64,000 nucleotides of DNA, taken from NCBI GenBank assembly GCA_907163375.1, contig CAJQUW010000872.1, positions 558,001 through 622,000 on the forward strand. The letters run 5' to 3'. The position numbers were made by a program, and so were the translations under genes. Shown piece by piece: positions 11,462-24,100 of the stretch. How positions within the stretch are numbered: the first letter of the stretch is position 1; the number at the start of each line of letters is the position of its first letter. Under the pieces are notes generated by a model. It made no database searches. It had not been told where the DNA came from and saw nothing but the letters and a program-made list of their open reading frames with translations. The stretch comes from Prostheceraeus crozeri. Taxonomy: Eukaryota > Platyhelminthes > Polycladida > Euryleptidae.

Positions 11462-13440
11462 CGTCGAACAAAATTCCAAAAGCTGCCAATGGCAATTTAG
11501 TGATACCGATGTTGGTAGATGAAAGCTTTTCCTGGTCGCATATTATTGTGTCCTTCATTCTGAGAATTTGCAATGTCTTAATCTCACGATTTATGCAATA
11601 GTTTTTGTGGTAATTCATCATGTTTTTCATGTGTTGACCGTGTCCATGTCTCAATTACTTGCGCTAGCTTTTTTCACTATGATTACATGGAAGACATCTG
11701 TTATGAATTGTAGTATCCCGTCTGTAATTGGGGCGAGACTAATCTCACTAGGTATACCGTAAATTCAATAAGTCATCCGCACGCGTTACACCCGACGTTG
11801 TTTTAGAATGTCCCATGGCAAGAGCTTTCCAAGTGAGCAAAGAGCACCAAGTGAGCACCAAGATGTGCAGGGATTTTCAAAGCTATTAGCAATGACGATA
11901 GATTCCTTGTAGGATGTTCTATGCAGGAATAACGACATGGAAGTTACAAAGTTTGAGAAATTATACCCACGTGTTCCGAACATTTAAATATCGCGCTGTT
12001 ATTCCTTATGGAGGTTACAAGAGCCTATTACAGTTGTTGGAATTAAACAAAAAGGAGCCTATGCCGTTGAGCTGCTTTTCAGGGCAACCAAGTGACCATG
12101 GAATTGCGAATTTTCACCATTGTGTTCCTGATTAGAGCTATAAAGGAAGCCAAAGTTTGTTGATGATTACTTCAGCTCTATACGATGGTGCCAATGTTGA
12201 TCAATGTTGCTACATCTTAACAAAATTTCGATCTATTTGAGAAGTGTGAGATGTTGATTCTGGTTTGACACTTAACATAATGCATGAATGTCAACTGTTA
12301 CATATAAACGATGACATTATATATTGCTTATTTGGAGTCATATTTCAACAGCTGCCTGTGATGGCAATGCTTTACCGTGGCAAGGCATAGATGTCAAGGA
12401 TGTCACTCTTTATGTGTGCTTTCCTACATTGCCAACGTCAGATTTTTATACAAGTGCATACACAATGCCTTAAGCGACAAGTATCGATCATTATCGATGT
12501 TGACCTACTCTCGTGTTTTGCAATTTTGCGATCACAAGTACGTGTTGACCGGTGCCAAATTTTCATTTGGCCGACCGACTATGCCTGTTTCCATGCATAT
12601 TTTTTTCTTTGCAATGCAATTTGTGTGTTGTTGGTGCTGTGATGTATCACTCATTTTGGGTTGCTGCAATTGCCATGGAGTATATAGCATGTTAGCATGC
12701 ATGTAAGTATACACTCTATCGTTATTGCCATGTGCATTTGCAGTTATCTCTCTTCTGAAATACTTGCCTATAGAGTAATGACGTTGTTGGAGAGAAGGTC
12801 TTCATCAAACAAAAGCAAGTTTGAGAATTATTTGCGAAAATGATGCTGACAAATGTGCATCCACGTGTGCATCCATAGACATGGAACATCAACACTAAGT
12901 GCCTTAGTGCTTACGGTTCGATGTCTCTGTGTGCATCATTCTTTATCCTTAAGAATGCATGATAGTTGGTAGGTTGGCGATGGTTTTTGCCATAGACATC
13001 GAACAACAAGAACTAGGCAACAACAACGATGTCTGTGGTTTTAGCTATATGGATTCATATAATTCGCACCAATTTTGTGCTATTCGCAGCACATGGACAT
13101 CAAACCAAATATCACTTTGTATTGTGGAGGTATGATCGATCATCATCATCAATCAACATGATCGCGCTACGTTCACATTAAATTTGGTGTTTAATAAAAC
13201 GTTCTTAATGTAATTTTTTTGCTTTAATTTTTCTCGATTGCTCACAAAAGCTTCTCATATGCCGTTTTAATTTAATACATTTTTCGCAAGCGTCGATCGA
13301 TCAGCCCCAGAAGTTGACGGTTTATCTTCCACTGAGAAGCGGCTAGTCGCCCTAACACCACTTGAATTTCAGTTAAATTATGCGAGATTTAGAGCTCATT
13401 TACCGCCACAGCTAGTGTGACTGATTCAGTTTCCCTTTTG
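11462..13440. other. Right-arm segment with no counterpart in the left arm
   Basis: About 2 kb between the three right-hand satellites and the terminal motif cluster. No recognisable gene; the longest open frame (12377-12706, +) is Cys-rich and domainless and I do not call it. The left arm has only about 150 bp in the equivalent place, so either this was inserted or the left arm lost it. Confidence 0.4.
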
Positions 13441-13452
13441 TCGTTTTGGATT

Positions 13453-13666
13453 AGCTGTGACTGATTATATTTCAAAATCTGTGATAAAATCCTCACATTC
13501 GCGCTTAGAATTACTCTGGTGTTCAAACTGAGCATGCTAGCGTCATGAAACTTCACCAGCAAATGTCATATGTTGTCAGCAATGCTCCATCCTACTTTTG
13601 ACTTGAACTGAAGCATATCAGAAATTCTGTGACTGATTATAAATTTTTTCAGTTTGACTGATTATA
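13453..13666 (-). promoter_or_regulatory. Cluster of TGACTGATTATA motifs near the right terminus
   Basis: The 12-mer TGACTGATTATA appears near 13453, 13630 and 13655, and its complement TATAATCAGTCA appears near 1029, 1049 and 1214 at the left end and at the start of every 172-bp satellite unit. Many subterminal copies in fixed orientation relative to the ends suggest a protein-binding site used by the transposition machinery. This is inference from placement only. Confidence 0.4.
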
Positions 13667-13682
13667 CATTTTCCAGATTATC

Positions 13683-13692
13683 CACAACTTTG
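13683..13692. repeat. Right target-site duplication of the foldback element
   Basis: CACAACTTTG, a perfect direct copy of 1002-1011, immediately after the right terminal inverted repeat. Confidence 0.75.
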
Positions 13693-16600
13693 CCACCTTC
13701 CTCTGTTTAAGTGAAAAACTACTGAATGCCTTGTAGCATAGGTGTAAGAATCTCTGCATGCGAGATTTTTCGTATGTAGGAAGATAGATATGTCTTGAAT
13801 TGGAATTCTAGCTGTTAGTAGCCTTATCTACTGGTTAGTTGATCGAAAATGTGAAGTTATTTTCCCTTTTTTTTATTATTACATATTTAGTTATGCTTCT
13901 GATGTAAATTTTACAGTTTTTTGCAGCTATGTGTATAGTCGAGAACGCTATTGCGGTCTATGCAAAGTTTGGATGTCCAACTCGCATAAGTTCAAGAGAA
14001 GTCTACTTGTTAGTAAAATCTGAATTCTTCGAGTTAGCGAAATCTTGCTTACCTTGTTTGGGTTGTTTATATTACATCTCGTCCTTCTTCAGGATATCTT
14101 TTAGTAAAATTAGAATGAAAGAGTACCATTTGGCTTAAAATAGTGCTGTTGTTGTTCACTATGAACCACAACATACCGATGTTCTCTATGTTAGGCTCAT
14201 GGTAATAAAACGTGATCTTTGTATTAATAGTTCTGATTTTGAAACAAGTAGCTTTTACTTATTTACGGAGAAAATAAACATATTTGGGTTCTTAATTTTG
14301 TGCTCATGATAAATTTTGGATGACACTTCACTTTGTACATGTGATACATAGTTCAAGAGCACTGAAGAAAAGATCCAGTTTTTTCTTTCAACCCAAAAAT
14401 TATGATTTAGAAACATAGACGGTAGTTCAACATTTGTTATGACAGGTGCAGAGTTGAGAACTTCGTTGTATGTCCCTGGTTTTATCTTCCTCGATTAGTG
14501 GAAGAAATGTGTTAATCTTGTTCTTCAACAACAGGATGCATAACCGCTATGTTTGCTGACCGCTGCATAATCGCTGCTCAACGGAAAACATGCAATTTTT
14601 TTCATTATTCAATCAACTGGAATGTCGACAAACAGTTGCAATTTCTAACGTACGTTAATGCTATTGATTTGCTTACTTGGTTGCTCAAAATCAGACCGTG
14701 CACATAATTGATCAATTATTGAGCTATATGCAACAAAGAGTTTGGAAGGCATTTTTCGCATTAAATAAATTGGCGCCTGATTGACAACTATCTGTCCTCC
14801 TGTCAATCATAGCATTCTTCGCGTATTGGATGACACTGCTAACTGAAGCACAACAGAATCTTGTCGCAAATCCGGCTCGAGACATCTTTCAGTGTGATGA
14901 GTACATGCTTGATGAGTACATTTGAATAGGTAAAGTCTACTTTTGCGTGTATTAATTCATTTTGAAAATCTTATGTCTACCTTAGCGTGGATTAATTCAT
15001 CAAATTAAACTTTTAACACTAGACGTATTCATGACATCTGTTGCGAACACATAATAGAATTTTTCATTATTCAACCAAAAACGCCTTCATGTGAAAATAT
15101 GGAATGTGTATTTAAACGCGTCAGTCAATAGATGTATAATAATGATATAAAAACTTAGGTATGTTTGTAAATCGTTGATGCAACAAGCTCTATAGGTCTA
15201 AAAATCTAAATGCGATCTTTTTCGGGTTGGTTAATAACAAAATTACCACATCGCCTTGACTTGACGATCTTAATTTGAAAGTCTTGATAGATTGGATAGA
15301 TTTGATGAATTAATTCACGTGAAGGCAGACATAGGGTTTAATGTGTGAATTAATCCACGTAAAGGCAGACTTTACCATTTGAATATCTTGAATCTTGATG
15401 AGCTCAAAACCAGCAAAAGATGTATTGGCGCATTGTTTAATGATGATTCCTAAGCTTGTAAGTGAACGGATAACCTTTTTTATCCGAGAATCGAATAAAT
15501 TTTTTTGAGCTGATAGCATCAGCTTTCATTTAAGCCCATGCATTCTAGCTTACGCCAGGGTTTCCGCTCTCCTGGAATTTCGAAAACTGTTTTATAGGGC
15601 TCTGGAGACTCCTGGAATTTTGAATTTTTACTTCATCACCTGGAAACTCCTGGAATTTTGTGATTATGGTAGATAAATGAAGGCATCTCTATTTGATCAA
15701 TAGAAGTTTTTGGTGATATTGTTTAGAATTTTATTGATATGTATTAGAATCACTTACATTCTCAGTTTTGCAGTAAAATAATTTTCCAGCTATGCAACCT
15801 AATTCAGACCTTTTTGCAAAGTCATTTGCTTCAGGAACTTAAATTAACGCTAATTTTCATTTCAGTCCAGTCTATGAAAGAAGCACCTCGTGCATTGGTG
15901 AACATTTTGGATACCGGCAGATTAGGATTTGAAATGATGAAATATGTCCAATCCTTTTTTATCAGATTGTTTGTCTTGATTTTGCGATCCATGTACTTAG
16001 CAACACCGAGGAGTTTTCATGGGTAGACCAAGTGATCAAAAGTACGTTTGAGCCACACTGAACCATCATACCCCGAGTTACAAACCGTTACAAATCATAA
16101 ATTTCTTATCAGGAGTTCATGAATTGTAAGGACTGGTGAGGTTCACTCGGCATTCGTATTAGGGCTGAAGTAGAAACGTAACGGTACATTAAAGCTATTG
16201 TATAGTCAGCTGCTTTATCACTTGCATATGTAATGCAAAGAACATGTTTTTGTTGTGTCACGAATTATGTAAAATCCGCTTGTAAATCTTATTTTGTAAA
16301 CAAACTAGAAAACTCATGGAAATTTCCTCAAAAGGAAAACGAACCTTGAGAACTGCGGAAACCGTGTTAAGTAGAAAAGAAGTTAATAAAGTTGCTGTGT
16401 TGAAACGGCTGCATTGACTTATCTCACACTTGCAGAAATCTGAAACGACCCAAGTTGTAAATAACTTGAATGAAGATGCTCAAAATCTTGTTCAAATTCA
16501 AAAGATATCATGCGTTGACAAACTTATTAAAAAAATTGATACAATGGCAACAATCAAAAATTCGCATTTTGTGTGGTTCCTTTTGTGGGCTGTAAATATA

Positions 16601-18277
16601 ATGACCTACATTACTTATCTTTAAATTTACTGACCACAACTAAGCGGACATGAAATAATTAGTTTGCCAAATTAACAAATGAAGCATAAATCTTTTCACG
16701 TGGTATTAAGTTTATACTGACCTTGTCCTTCAATAAATAAGATGCGTTTTATGTTTTTGAGCGACAATTTTGCGATGGATCTTATTCGTGGCGTATCCTT
16801 TTGTACCTTGACGCAACATTGACACTCATTCATCATTACATGTAGTTAACTGATGGATAGATGATGCTGTCAGTCAATTTTGATTGAAAAATTCAGTCGT
16901 CTTCATGCTGAAATCCTGTGTCAAAGAGAACCTTCAATTTTTATAGGGCCTTACCACCACAACTGACCCCTTTTGAAATTGAAAAACATGTCAAAATAAT
17001 CTATGGAACACGAGGTTTCATCTGATATAAGGTTTTTTTCAATTGAACTATGTCTTTCATTTGAAAATTACGTTTGAAAATGGGTTGACATTTTTGTGCA
17101 ATTATTTATTAAACAGTCTACGTAATTATTAGTGCCCAGCAGTCCCGACATCGTGAAAATGTATATTAGGATTTTGTTCTTAACAGCGATGAATCATGTT
17201 GTAAGAGTTATATCTTTGAGGTTGGTAAAAGAGTGTTCAAAATCAATGGGAAAATTTTTAATTGTACATCCTTGCACTATTGACAAACTGTTGGTCCGGC
17301 AACATCATATAAGAAATACGAAGTGGTATCTGGCATGGTAAGATATGTCCTCATCTATAAATATGCTAAAGGATGTTCCTTCTGGGAATTCCTTCCGATA
17401 AGAATTTCAGTGAAAAAATGCCAAAATGCCTTCTGTTTCTAGAAGCTTTATATTTACCTCTGTGTCAGAAGGTCCAAAGTATGTAATTCAATTAGAACAG
17501 AATATTTCGGAAACAGAAAAGATAGCCATGGGTTCAAATTTTGGTTATGCATCGTTTTCGGTAGCAAATGTGCATATTAAGCATCTTCCTTTGCTTTTCA
17601 TCCAACATGTTTTGTTAAAAAGTTTCAAAAATCTATTCCTCACAGCATTATTCTATTCTGATTTCTTTAGTAGCCTGCTGCAGAATTAGCTGACCACAAA
17701 ACTAATCAGATCCTTAATGTGGCCCGCTGCCAGAAACGTTTGCCCACATTTGAGCAAGATGGTTCGCTTCACATGCAACATGTAAAACTTGCAAGTTACA
17801 AGTCATGACATACATGCGCATTTAGGGGAAAATTACTTTCTTTGTCCATTGCCGGTCTCTTACAAAATTTGTTTCATGACTGGCTAACAGTTTGTCTGCT
17901 TGAAATACAGAGCATAGTACAACTAGTATTTAAGCCTCACATTTGACAAGCAATCATGAAGGTCAATCTTTTTGCAAATTTCAATTTCCAACAAGTAGTC
18001 ATGTCTTAATATTTGTTTATTGTAACGTAAGTTGTTAATTGTCACCATATCTTGACATCCAATCCACTTTCTGCTACGTTTTTAATTCACCACTTTCCGC
18101 GACTACAATTTTTCAACTGCACAAGTTGTGTCTAGTTGCACGTTAAAAAAGCCTGGAAACTCTACAATTCTATAAAAGTTTGATTATTTCAGAGAAAACA
18201 GAAGTTACTCCGAAGAGAAGCTACAGAAGAGAAAATAGAGTTCAAAATACAGAGAAACACCCACAAACCTTTTCCAT
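13693..18277. other. Unassigned 4.6-kb stretch
   Basis: Several acceptor-like sites are followed by open frames (for example near 13926, 15866, 16435, 17175 and 17410), which could be exons of an unrecognised gene, but none carries a domain I can name and the frames do not join convincingly. A hAT-like end CAGGGTTTCCGC lies at about 15556, with an approximate inverse partner GCGGAAACCGTG near 16355, but no matching 8-bp flanks were found. Repeated CTCCTGGAATTTT words occur at 15570-15660. Confidence 0.25.
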
Positions 18278-18730
18278 GAAGACCACGTTATTCCATATAT
18301 GGAAGGGACGCGACATGGAGATCCCATGGGTCCTCTGGGATTTTCCATAGCTGTGTATCCATTGATAAGAGTTCTCACCAGCACTGTTGTATCAGCGCCT
18401 GGTATCTGCATGGCGGATGCCTGATAGGTGCCACCGATCAAGTATGCAAAGATTTGAAAACAATTGTAAGTCGGCAAAAGGAATGTAGTGTCATTTAATT
18501 TACCAAAGTATGAAATGCATGATCCTCTCAATCTGTGTAATTCTACCACTGAAACTGTCTTTCATAGTATGAGAAGAATATTGTATTCTGACGCTACCCT
18601 TTTAAGATCTCTGTTCCTTCAATGTTCTGAGGCGTTATTTGATGTGAAGGTGAGAGACATGGGTAATGTTGTTGACCGCCTGCGTGACATTGAGTCACAT
18701 TTTTGGGCTTGTATTCTAATGTTTTTGTAC
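18278..18730 (+). pseudogene. Decayed LINE reverse transcriptase fragment
   Basis: Three consecutive pieces in different frames match reverse transcriptase of a non-LTR retrotransposon. The first (about 18278-18421) contains GTRHGDPMGPLGFSIAVYPL, which matches the motif B region (family form GxQQGDPLGPLLFxLAxxPL). The second (about 18398-18470) reads WYLHGGCLIGATDQVCKDLK, matching the catalytic YxDD region (family form WYLDDG) with both aspartates lost (HG in place of DD). The third (about 18600-18720) reads ALFDVKVRDMGNVVDRLRDI, matching the thumb region that follows. Frameshifts and loss of the catalytic aspartates show it is dead. The clade is uncertain. Confidence 0.72.
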
Positions 18731-20889
18731 ATATCACAAACACATCCCTTTTATCAATTGCCACATCTTGGAAAGGAAAATAAGTATCAATTGCCGAGAT
18801 CTTTCGCTGATTCTTTTCAGAGGCATACATGAAAACTGGATGGTAACATAGCTTGAAAAGTTTGCAACAACTGAACAAATTTCATGAAATGACGCCGCTT
18901 CAAGCAATAGCATCAATGAAATGCCGTAATAAAATTGTCAATACTACTATTGAAGTGAATAAAGTGACCATTAAAATCAAAGACAGAAAAGCAAGGATAT
19001 CTAGATTGCTACAGGAGGCGAAGCTGACACTCGGCGCACTCATTCTTTTTACATAAGTAGGCGGACGATTACGACAGATGCTAGGGTCGTAAGACGTTTT
19101 TTTACCAGTGCATGCGTGTGCTATGATTGCAGTTATCGACCGATCGAGTATATGACTCGACACCGCAGCTGCATGCTTTGGTGACCCGATCGGGGCGTTG
19201 TCAAGACAACCTGCCATTGTCTATTGATATAGGGGGAATTTACAAGCAGTCGGCTGTGTTTTTGCGCGCGATTGCTTGCCTTCATCTACGACACAACAGT
19301 CAAGGCGTCGTTCGGCAAACCTATTATCCTCTTCGTTTGTGCCAGTGGTTGGTGTGTTCTGTATTTCCGATTTTGGATTGACATACAACTGCTGTGTGCC
19401 ATGTTGCGCAAAACGATAGGACGAGAAATGCTTAGGTTCCGTACAGGTGACCGAGTTGAAGTATGGTCATTAGCGATAAACTGGCAAAACTTCACCATTA
19501 CGAGCTGTTCTCGAGTATGCGGTCTACGTTTTCACTCTTCGGATTGTGTCAACAAATCTGAGGATTCACGAATCAACGATTCTGAGCAACATCACAAGGG
19601 GTTCAGAAATATCTACCTTATGAATGTTTGTAGCTTGCTGATTATTGCAGAGCTGCGTTTTAAAAATTATTAGTGTTGGTCCTAGTAGCCATTCTTCAAA
19701 TCAAGAACTAAGATGATGTTTTACCATATTTTCGCCGTTGACTTTGTCAAGGTTAATGATGAAATGGACAGCATACATAAGATTTTCAACAACTTGCATG
19801 TAGCCTCATTTGTGTACAATGTTTTAAATTGATCACACTACACATAGGCCTTAGAAAAGTAATATAGAAATAGGAAACTATCATGCGTAGAAAACTTGGA
19901 CTTAGCTACTGGCATGAAACATACACAAGGCGATTAAGAAACAAATGATAATAGTTTTATTCTAATTTATTATTCCCGTAAATGCATAAAGCAGCAAGGC
20001 AAAGCCAATTTACAGCAAGGAAGTGTACAAATTAATGTCAACATATTGGTTAAGCAAAAAAAAATATGTAGGCCTACCTAGTATGTCATTATATTTGACA
20101 TCTATGACATAGAATCGGACATCTCTCATCCTTTGTAGCCGTCTCTGATAAATAGGGCCTAAGGCTTCAGTAGCTTTTCTATGGTACGAATATAGTGAAT
20201 TAGTCGAATAAATTTCCATTCAAATTGACAATTGTTAGTTGTTTGACAACATAAACGTAGAAGTCAGCATCAAGTCAATTTGAATAGAAAATTATTTTAC
20301 ATCTAGATGTCCGTGATATATGCAGTCTAAATTATAAGTGAATTTTTGAATTTTCAATAACTGCTCAAATCTATTTGTGATGTCCATTCCTCATTTACCT
20401 TGATAAAGCCTACGGCGAAAATTTGGTAAAGTAACTCGAGGAAGATCAGGATTACCAGGTTAAACACTTATTTTAAAAAGGTCTTTTTCCAGGACAACCC
20501 AAAAATTTAGCCTTCATTCATCGTCATTCAGTCTCAGGAACGATCGTCGAGATCTAGCGCTTGACATGCCCACAAAGCGCGGTATTGCAAAAATGTCTTA
20601 ATAATGCCTTGTAAAGATGTTTGATTTCCTTCGAAATTGGCAAAACTCGAACAAGTACTTTTAACTAAAGGTTTAATTTTCGATATTCCCGTAAACCAAA
20701 TGTGATGAAATTTGAACTGGGTATTAAAGATGCGTTAAAAAATTAGCTTACTATCTTTAATACTTTATGAACAGCATCCAAAAATGCGTAAAATAGAATC
20801 ATCCGCCTACTTATGTAAACAGTGAAAATGAGTTTCGCCTTATGTAGCAATCTAGATTTCCTTGACAGAAAAGAAAGAGAACACGAGAA
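18731..20889. other. Mostly unassigned; contains a pair of short inverted repeats
   Basis: Segments 18960-19075 and 20790-20880 are inverted copies of each other (shared words CCGCCTACTTATGTAA and TGTAGCAATCTAGAT), with roughly 75-80 percent identity by eye. They may be two copies of one repeat family or the degenerate ends of an old 1.9-kb element. No recognised coding sequence lies between them; the 133-codon frame at 19272-19673 has no domain I can name. Confidence 0.4.
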
Positions 20890-20929
20890 AATTAAGGCCT
20901 CACTGACATATAGGCTTTTGAAATGTCCT

Positions 20930-21142
20930 GTATCTTTCGTCTCAGGAGTGAGGCTGCCTTGTCGCCAATGAATGGCGCCTTGAGAAAGACACGCTTCTTC
21001 ATGAGTCTTGATTTGATGTGCGAAAGATCGTCATGTAGCGTACCCGAAGAGGAAATACGTTGATCTCTTGTTGCCAGATTGCGTATAAAATTCTCTTTAT
21101 ATACAAAGGGCACGAAACTGTGGTAATTCATTTGCAAATCAA
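20930..21142 (-). pseudogene. Penelope-like reverse transcriptase, thumb/linker fragment
   Basis: The frame contains NYHSFVPFVYKENFIRNLAT and, further on, FLKAPFIGDKAASLLRRKIQ. These match the region after the catalytic core of Penelope-like proteins (family forms NxxSFVPxxYK and LPFKGDxxxxLLRRxI), which leads into the GIY-YIG linker. It is separated from the rest of the element by the inserted LINE. Confidence 0.82.
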
Positions 21143-24100
21143 GTATGAATGAATGAATAAAGAATTTATTTAAAAGAAGGCATATGCAAAGTAGCTTCAA
21201 GGCCAACGTACAATAAGTAAAAAGACAGCGTGCAAGACACATTAAGAATTTCATGCAAGAGTACACTCAGTTATCAGCAATTCTTTTAAAAACTTCTTAA
21301 AACACAAGACAGAGTTCTGTGAATGGACGGATGATGGCAAAGTGTTCCAAGTTGTCGGGCCACAGACTAAAAAGCTCCTGCTTCCGAATGTTTTCAATTT
21401 TGTCCGGGGTACATTCAATGCACCAGAAGCAGAGGAACGAAGGCGTGAGAGTTCCGGTAACTCACTTATGCGAACAAGCAGATCAGCGAGGTACACTGGG
21501 GCGCAATTATGCAGACATTTGTAAACAATCATTGACACATGATGGTCAATGCTCTTCCCAACCACCAACCAACCCAATTCATTGATTGTTGAAGTAACGT
21601 GGGCAGAACGTGGTAGATTCGCTACTAAGCGAGCAGAGGTATTGACGATGGCCTGCAGTCTCCCCTGTTGAACTTTAGTGATGCCATGTAGGACGCCAAT
21701 ACAATAATTGAGTCTCGAAAAAACAAAGGCTTCCACAAGACTTTTTTGCCAATGGTCTTGTGATGGATCGGCGCACTGTTCTAATCTGTCGCAATGCACC
21801 AAAGCAGACTGCCACAGTTCTCGACACATACTCAGAAAAAGACAAAGTTTTAGTCAAGCACAAAACCAAGGTAGCGAAAAGATGACACAGGTTTAATGAG
21901 ATCATTACCTATCTGAATAGTCTTATTATAGTCATCAGACTTCAATTTGCGTGAAGTGCCGCACCACATGAGGTAAGTCTTATTCGTATTTAACAATAAT
22001 CTATTTTGTTTTAACCACATGTCAACTGATTCGATACAACAAGAAATTTTGTTGGACAGACTCCTCTCGTTTCCTGACTAACAATTTCCAAAAATCAGAA
22101 TGTCGTCCGCAAAAACATGGATGGAAAGCTTACAATTCTCAACTCAAGATATGACATCACTAGAATACAAGGAGAAGAGAATCGGCCCGAGCACTAAGCC
22201 CTGGGGTACGCCACTGGACACGTAAGATGTTGTTGATGCGGTATTTCGATATCTAATGTAACGATACTGAGTCATGATGTATGATCTGATCCATCGACTG
22301 ACAGCACCCACAAGACCATAAGAACTCTCCAATCGTCGAAGTAGAATACTGTGATCCACAGTGTCAAAAGCCGAAGATATATCGAGGGCAGCAATGAGAT
22401 TCACGTTTCCATTGTCAATCGATACAAGCAAGTCATTTGTGACCTTGGTGACTGCGGTCTCAGTTGAATGAAGTCTTCTAAAAGTCGATTGATTTGACTG
22501 AAGTAAATTACTACCATCCAGGTAAGTCATCAACTGATTGAAGACTAGACGTTCTATGAGCTTAGAAAGAACAGGTAAATTGACAATAGGTCTGTAAGAC
22601 GATATGTCATCCACATTCTGTTTGCCCTTCTTCAGCACTGGAGTAACACAGTTAGTCGCCAATGAGCTCGGGAAAGCACACTCAGTAAAACAGAGGTCTA
22701 CCATGCATGTCAGAAATGGTGCAAGCAAATCAATGCAATCTTTCAATACCTTCGTCGGAATGGGATCGGAGTTTGACTGCTTGTTCGACAATGAACAGAT
22801 GACTGAAGTCAGATCGGATGGCGTGACTTCCACAAACTCGCACAATCGGAAATCAGTCGAAGGTTCCTCAGAAGGCATTTCACTGTATTCCGCTGTTGCA
22901 TCATTGACCGTATTTAGCTTGTCCTCAAAGTAACGATGAAATTGAGAAGCATCTATGGCTTCAGATGATGGTTTCCTACCACGACCGAGAAGAGTATTCA
23001 CAGAATTCCATAGGTGACGAGGCTGACTGGACTCACTCTGGATCTTATTCTGCCAAAAATACTCTCGTTTGGATCTCAAGATTTGTCTATATGCAGCTTT
23101 GCATTTTCTCCATGCATCGGTAAGAAAGGCATAGTCAGCATCTGTGATAGAGACACTTAGTACACACCGCTCCACACGACGAAGAAGTGCTTCGCGTATT
23201 TACAATTATCATCATACCATGGATCGGATTTGCGTTGGCGAATAGTAGCACTCTTCCACGGTAAAAGCTGGTTGATGGCAGATGTATTCACTTCATTGTA
23301 AAAATGAACAAACTGATCACAAGACAGATGTCGCCAAGACTCAGGATCACAGAAGATAGAAGTAGATAAAAAATCACGAAACGCACTGATGTTAAGATGC
23401 TTCCATGGACAGTAATTTATCTTCTCGTATAAAGGAGGAGGACACTGCATATTTGCTTTCCAAATTAGAAGCTTGTGATCGGAGATTCCAGGATCTGAGG
23501 TGATCACGGATGTTGAGTGCGGCAATCCTCGGCTAAATACCAAATCAATGGTTCCACCATGACTGTGCGTCGCTTGATCAACGTGACATGTTAGGCCAAA
23601 AGAAGAGAACACATCCTTTAGCATACAAGTATGAAGATCACTATCACGCTCAAAGTGCACATTGAAATCACCACAAACCATTAATGGCTCTGAATACGAA
23701 TCAAATAACTCCAGAGTATGAGAAAGTTCCAGAAAGAATTTCGACGTTATGGCACCGGTACGATAGATCAACATGACAATACACGAGGACGATGAGCAAG
23801 ATATTCGAGCAGCAACAGATTCAAGAGTGGCAGTCTCACATCCAAGAGGCAGATGAGTTAGACGAATATGAGGGGCAGACACAATAGCTACTCCGCCATG
23901 ATTGGTATTCATAGTATCAGACCGAGTTCGGGGACGTGGTCTGTCGACAACTTTAAAGCGCTGCGAGCGAAGTCGGGCCAAAGACACAGAATCACTGTCA
24001 TGCCACGTTTCGACCAACATCATAATTTGAAGTGCATGCTCATCCATGATATTCGTTACATCCTCCACTTTATTATTCAAAGATCGAATATTGTAAAGTC

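Larger units (their letters stand above)
1012..13682. mobile_element. 12.67-kb foldback-like DNA transposon with satellite-containing inverted arms
   Basis: The termini are inverted copies: the left end begins GTAATCTGGAAAATATATAA and the reverse complement of the right end begins GATAATCTGGAAAATGTATA; similarity runs about 50 bp (1012-1061 against 13625-13682). The perfect 10-mer CACAACTTTG flanks both ends (1002-1011 and 13683-13692) and reads as a target-site duplication. Inside, each arm carries a 172-bp satellite and then a unique block of about 430 bp, in opposite orientation (left 1214-5125, right 10485-11461). The loop is about 5.4 kb. Long inverted arms made of internal tandem repeats are the hallmark of Foldback-type elements; a 9-10 bp duplication also fits MULE-type transposons. 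I see no transposase that clearly belongs to this element, so it is probably non-autonomous. A 2-kb stretch in the right arm (11462-13440) has no left counterpart. Confidence 0.75.

Noticed and set aside
12377-12706. 109-codon Cys-rich frame in the right foldback arm
   Set aside because: Three overlapping frames are open on both strands, there is no domain and no conserved cysteine spacing.
15556-16366. hAT element bounded by CAGGGTTTCCGC and GCGGAAACCGTG
   Set aside because: The ends are suggestive, but the 8-bp flanks (GCTTACGC and TTAAGTAG) do not match and no internal hAT sequence was found.
13929-17690. Series of possible exons after acceptor-like sites (13929, 15866, 16435, 17175, 17410)
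   Set aside because: No frame gives a recognised domain and the phases and donors do not build a convincing gene model; left as unassigned.
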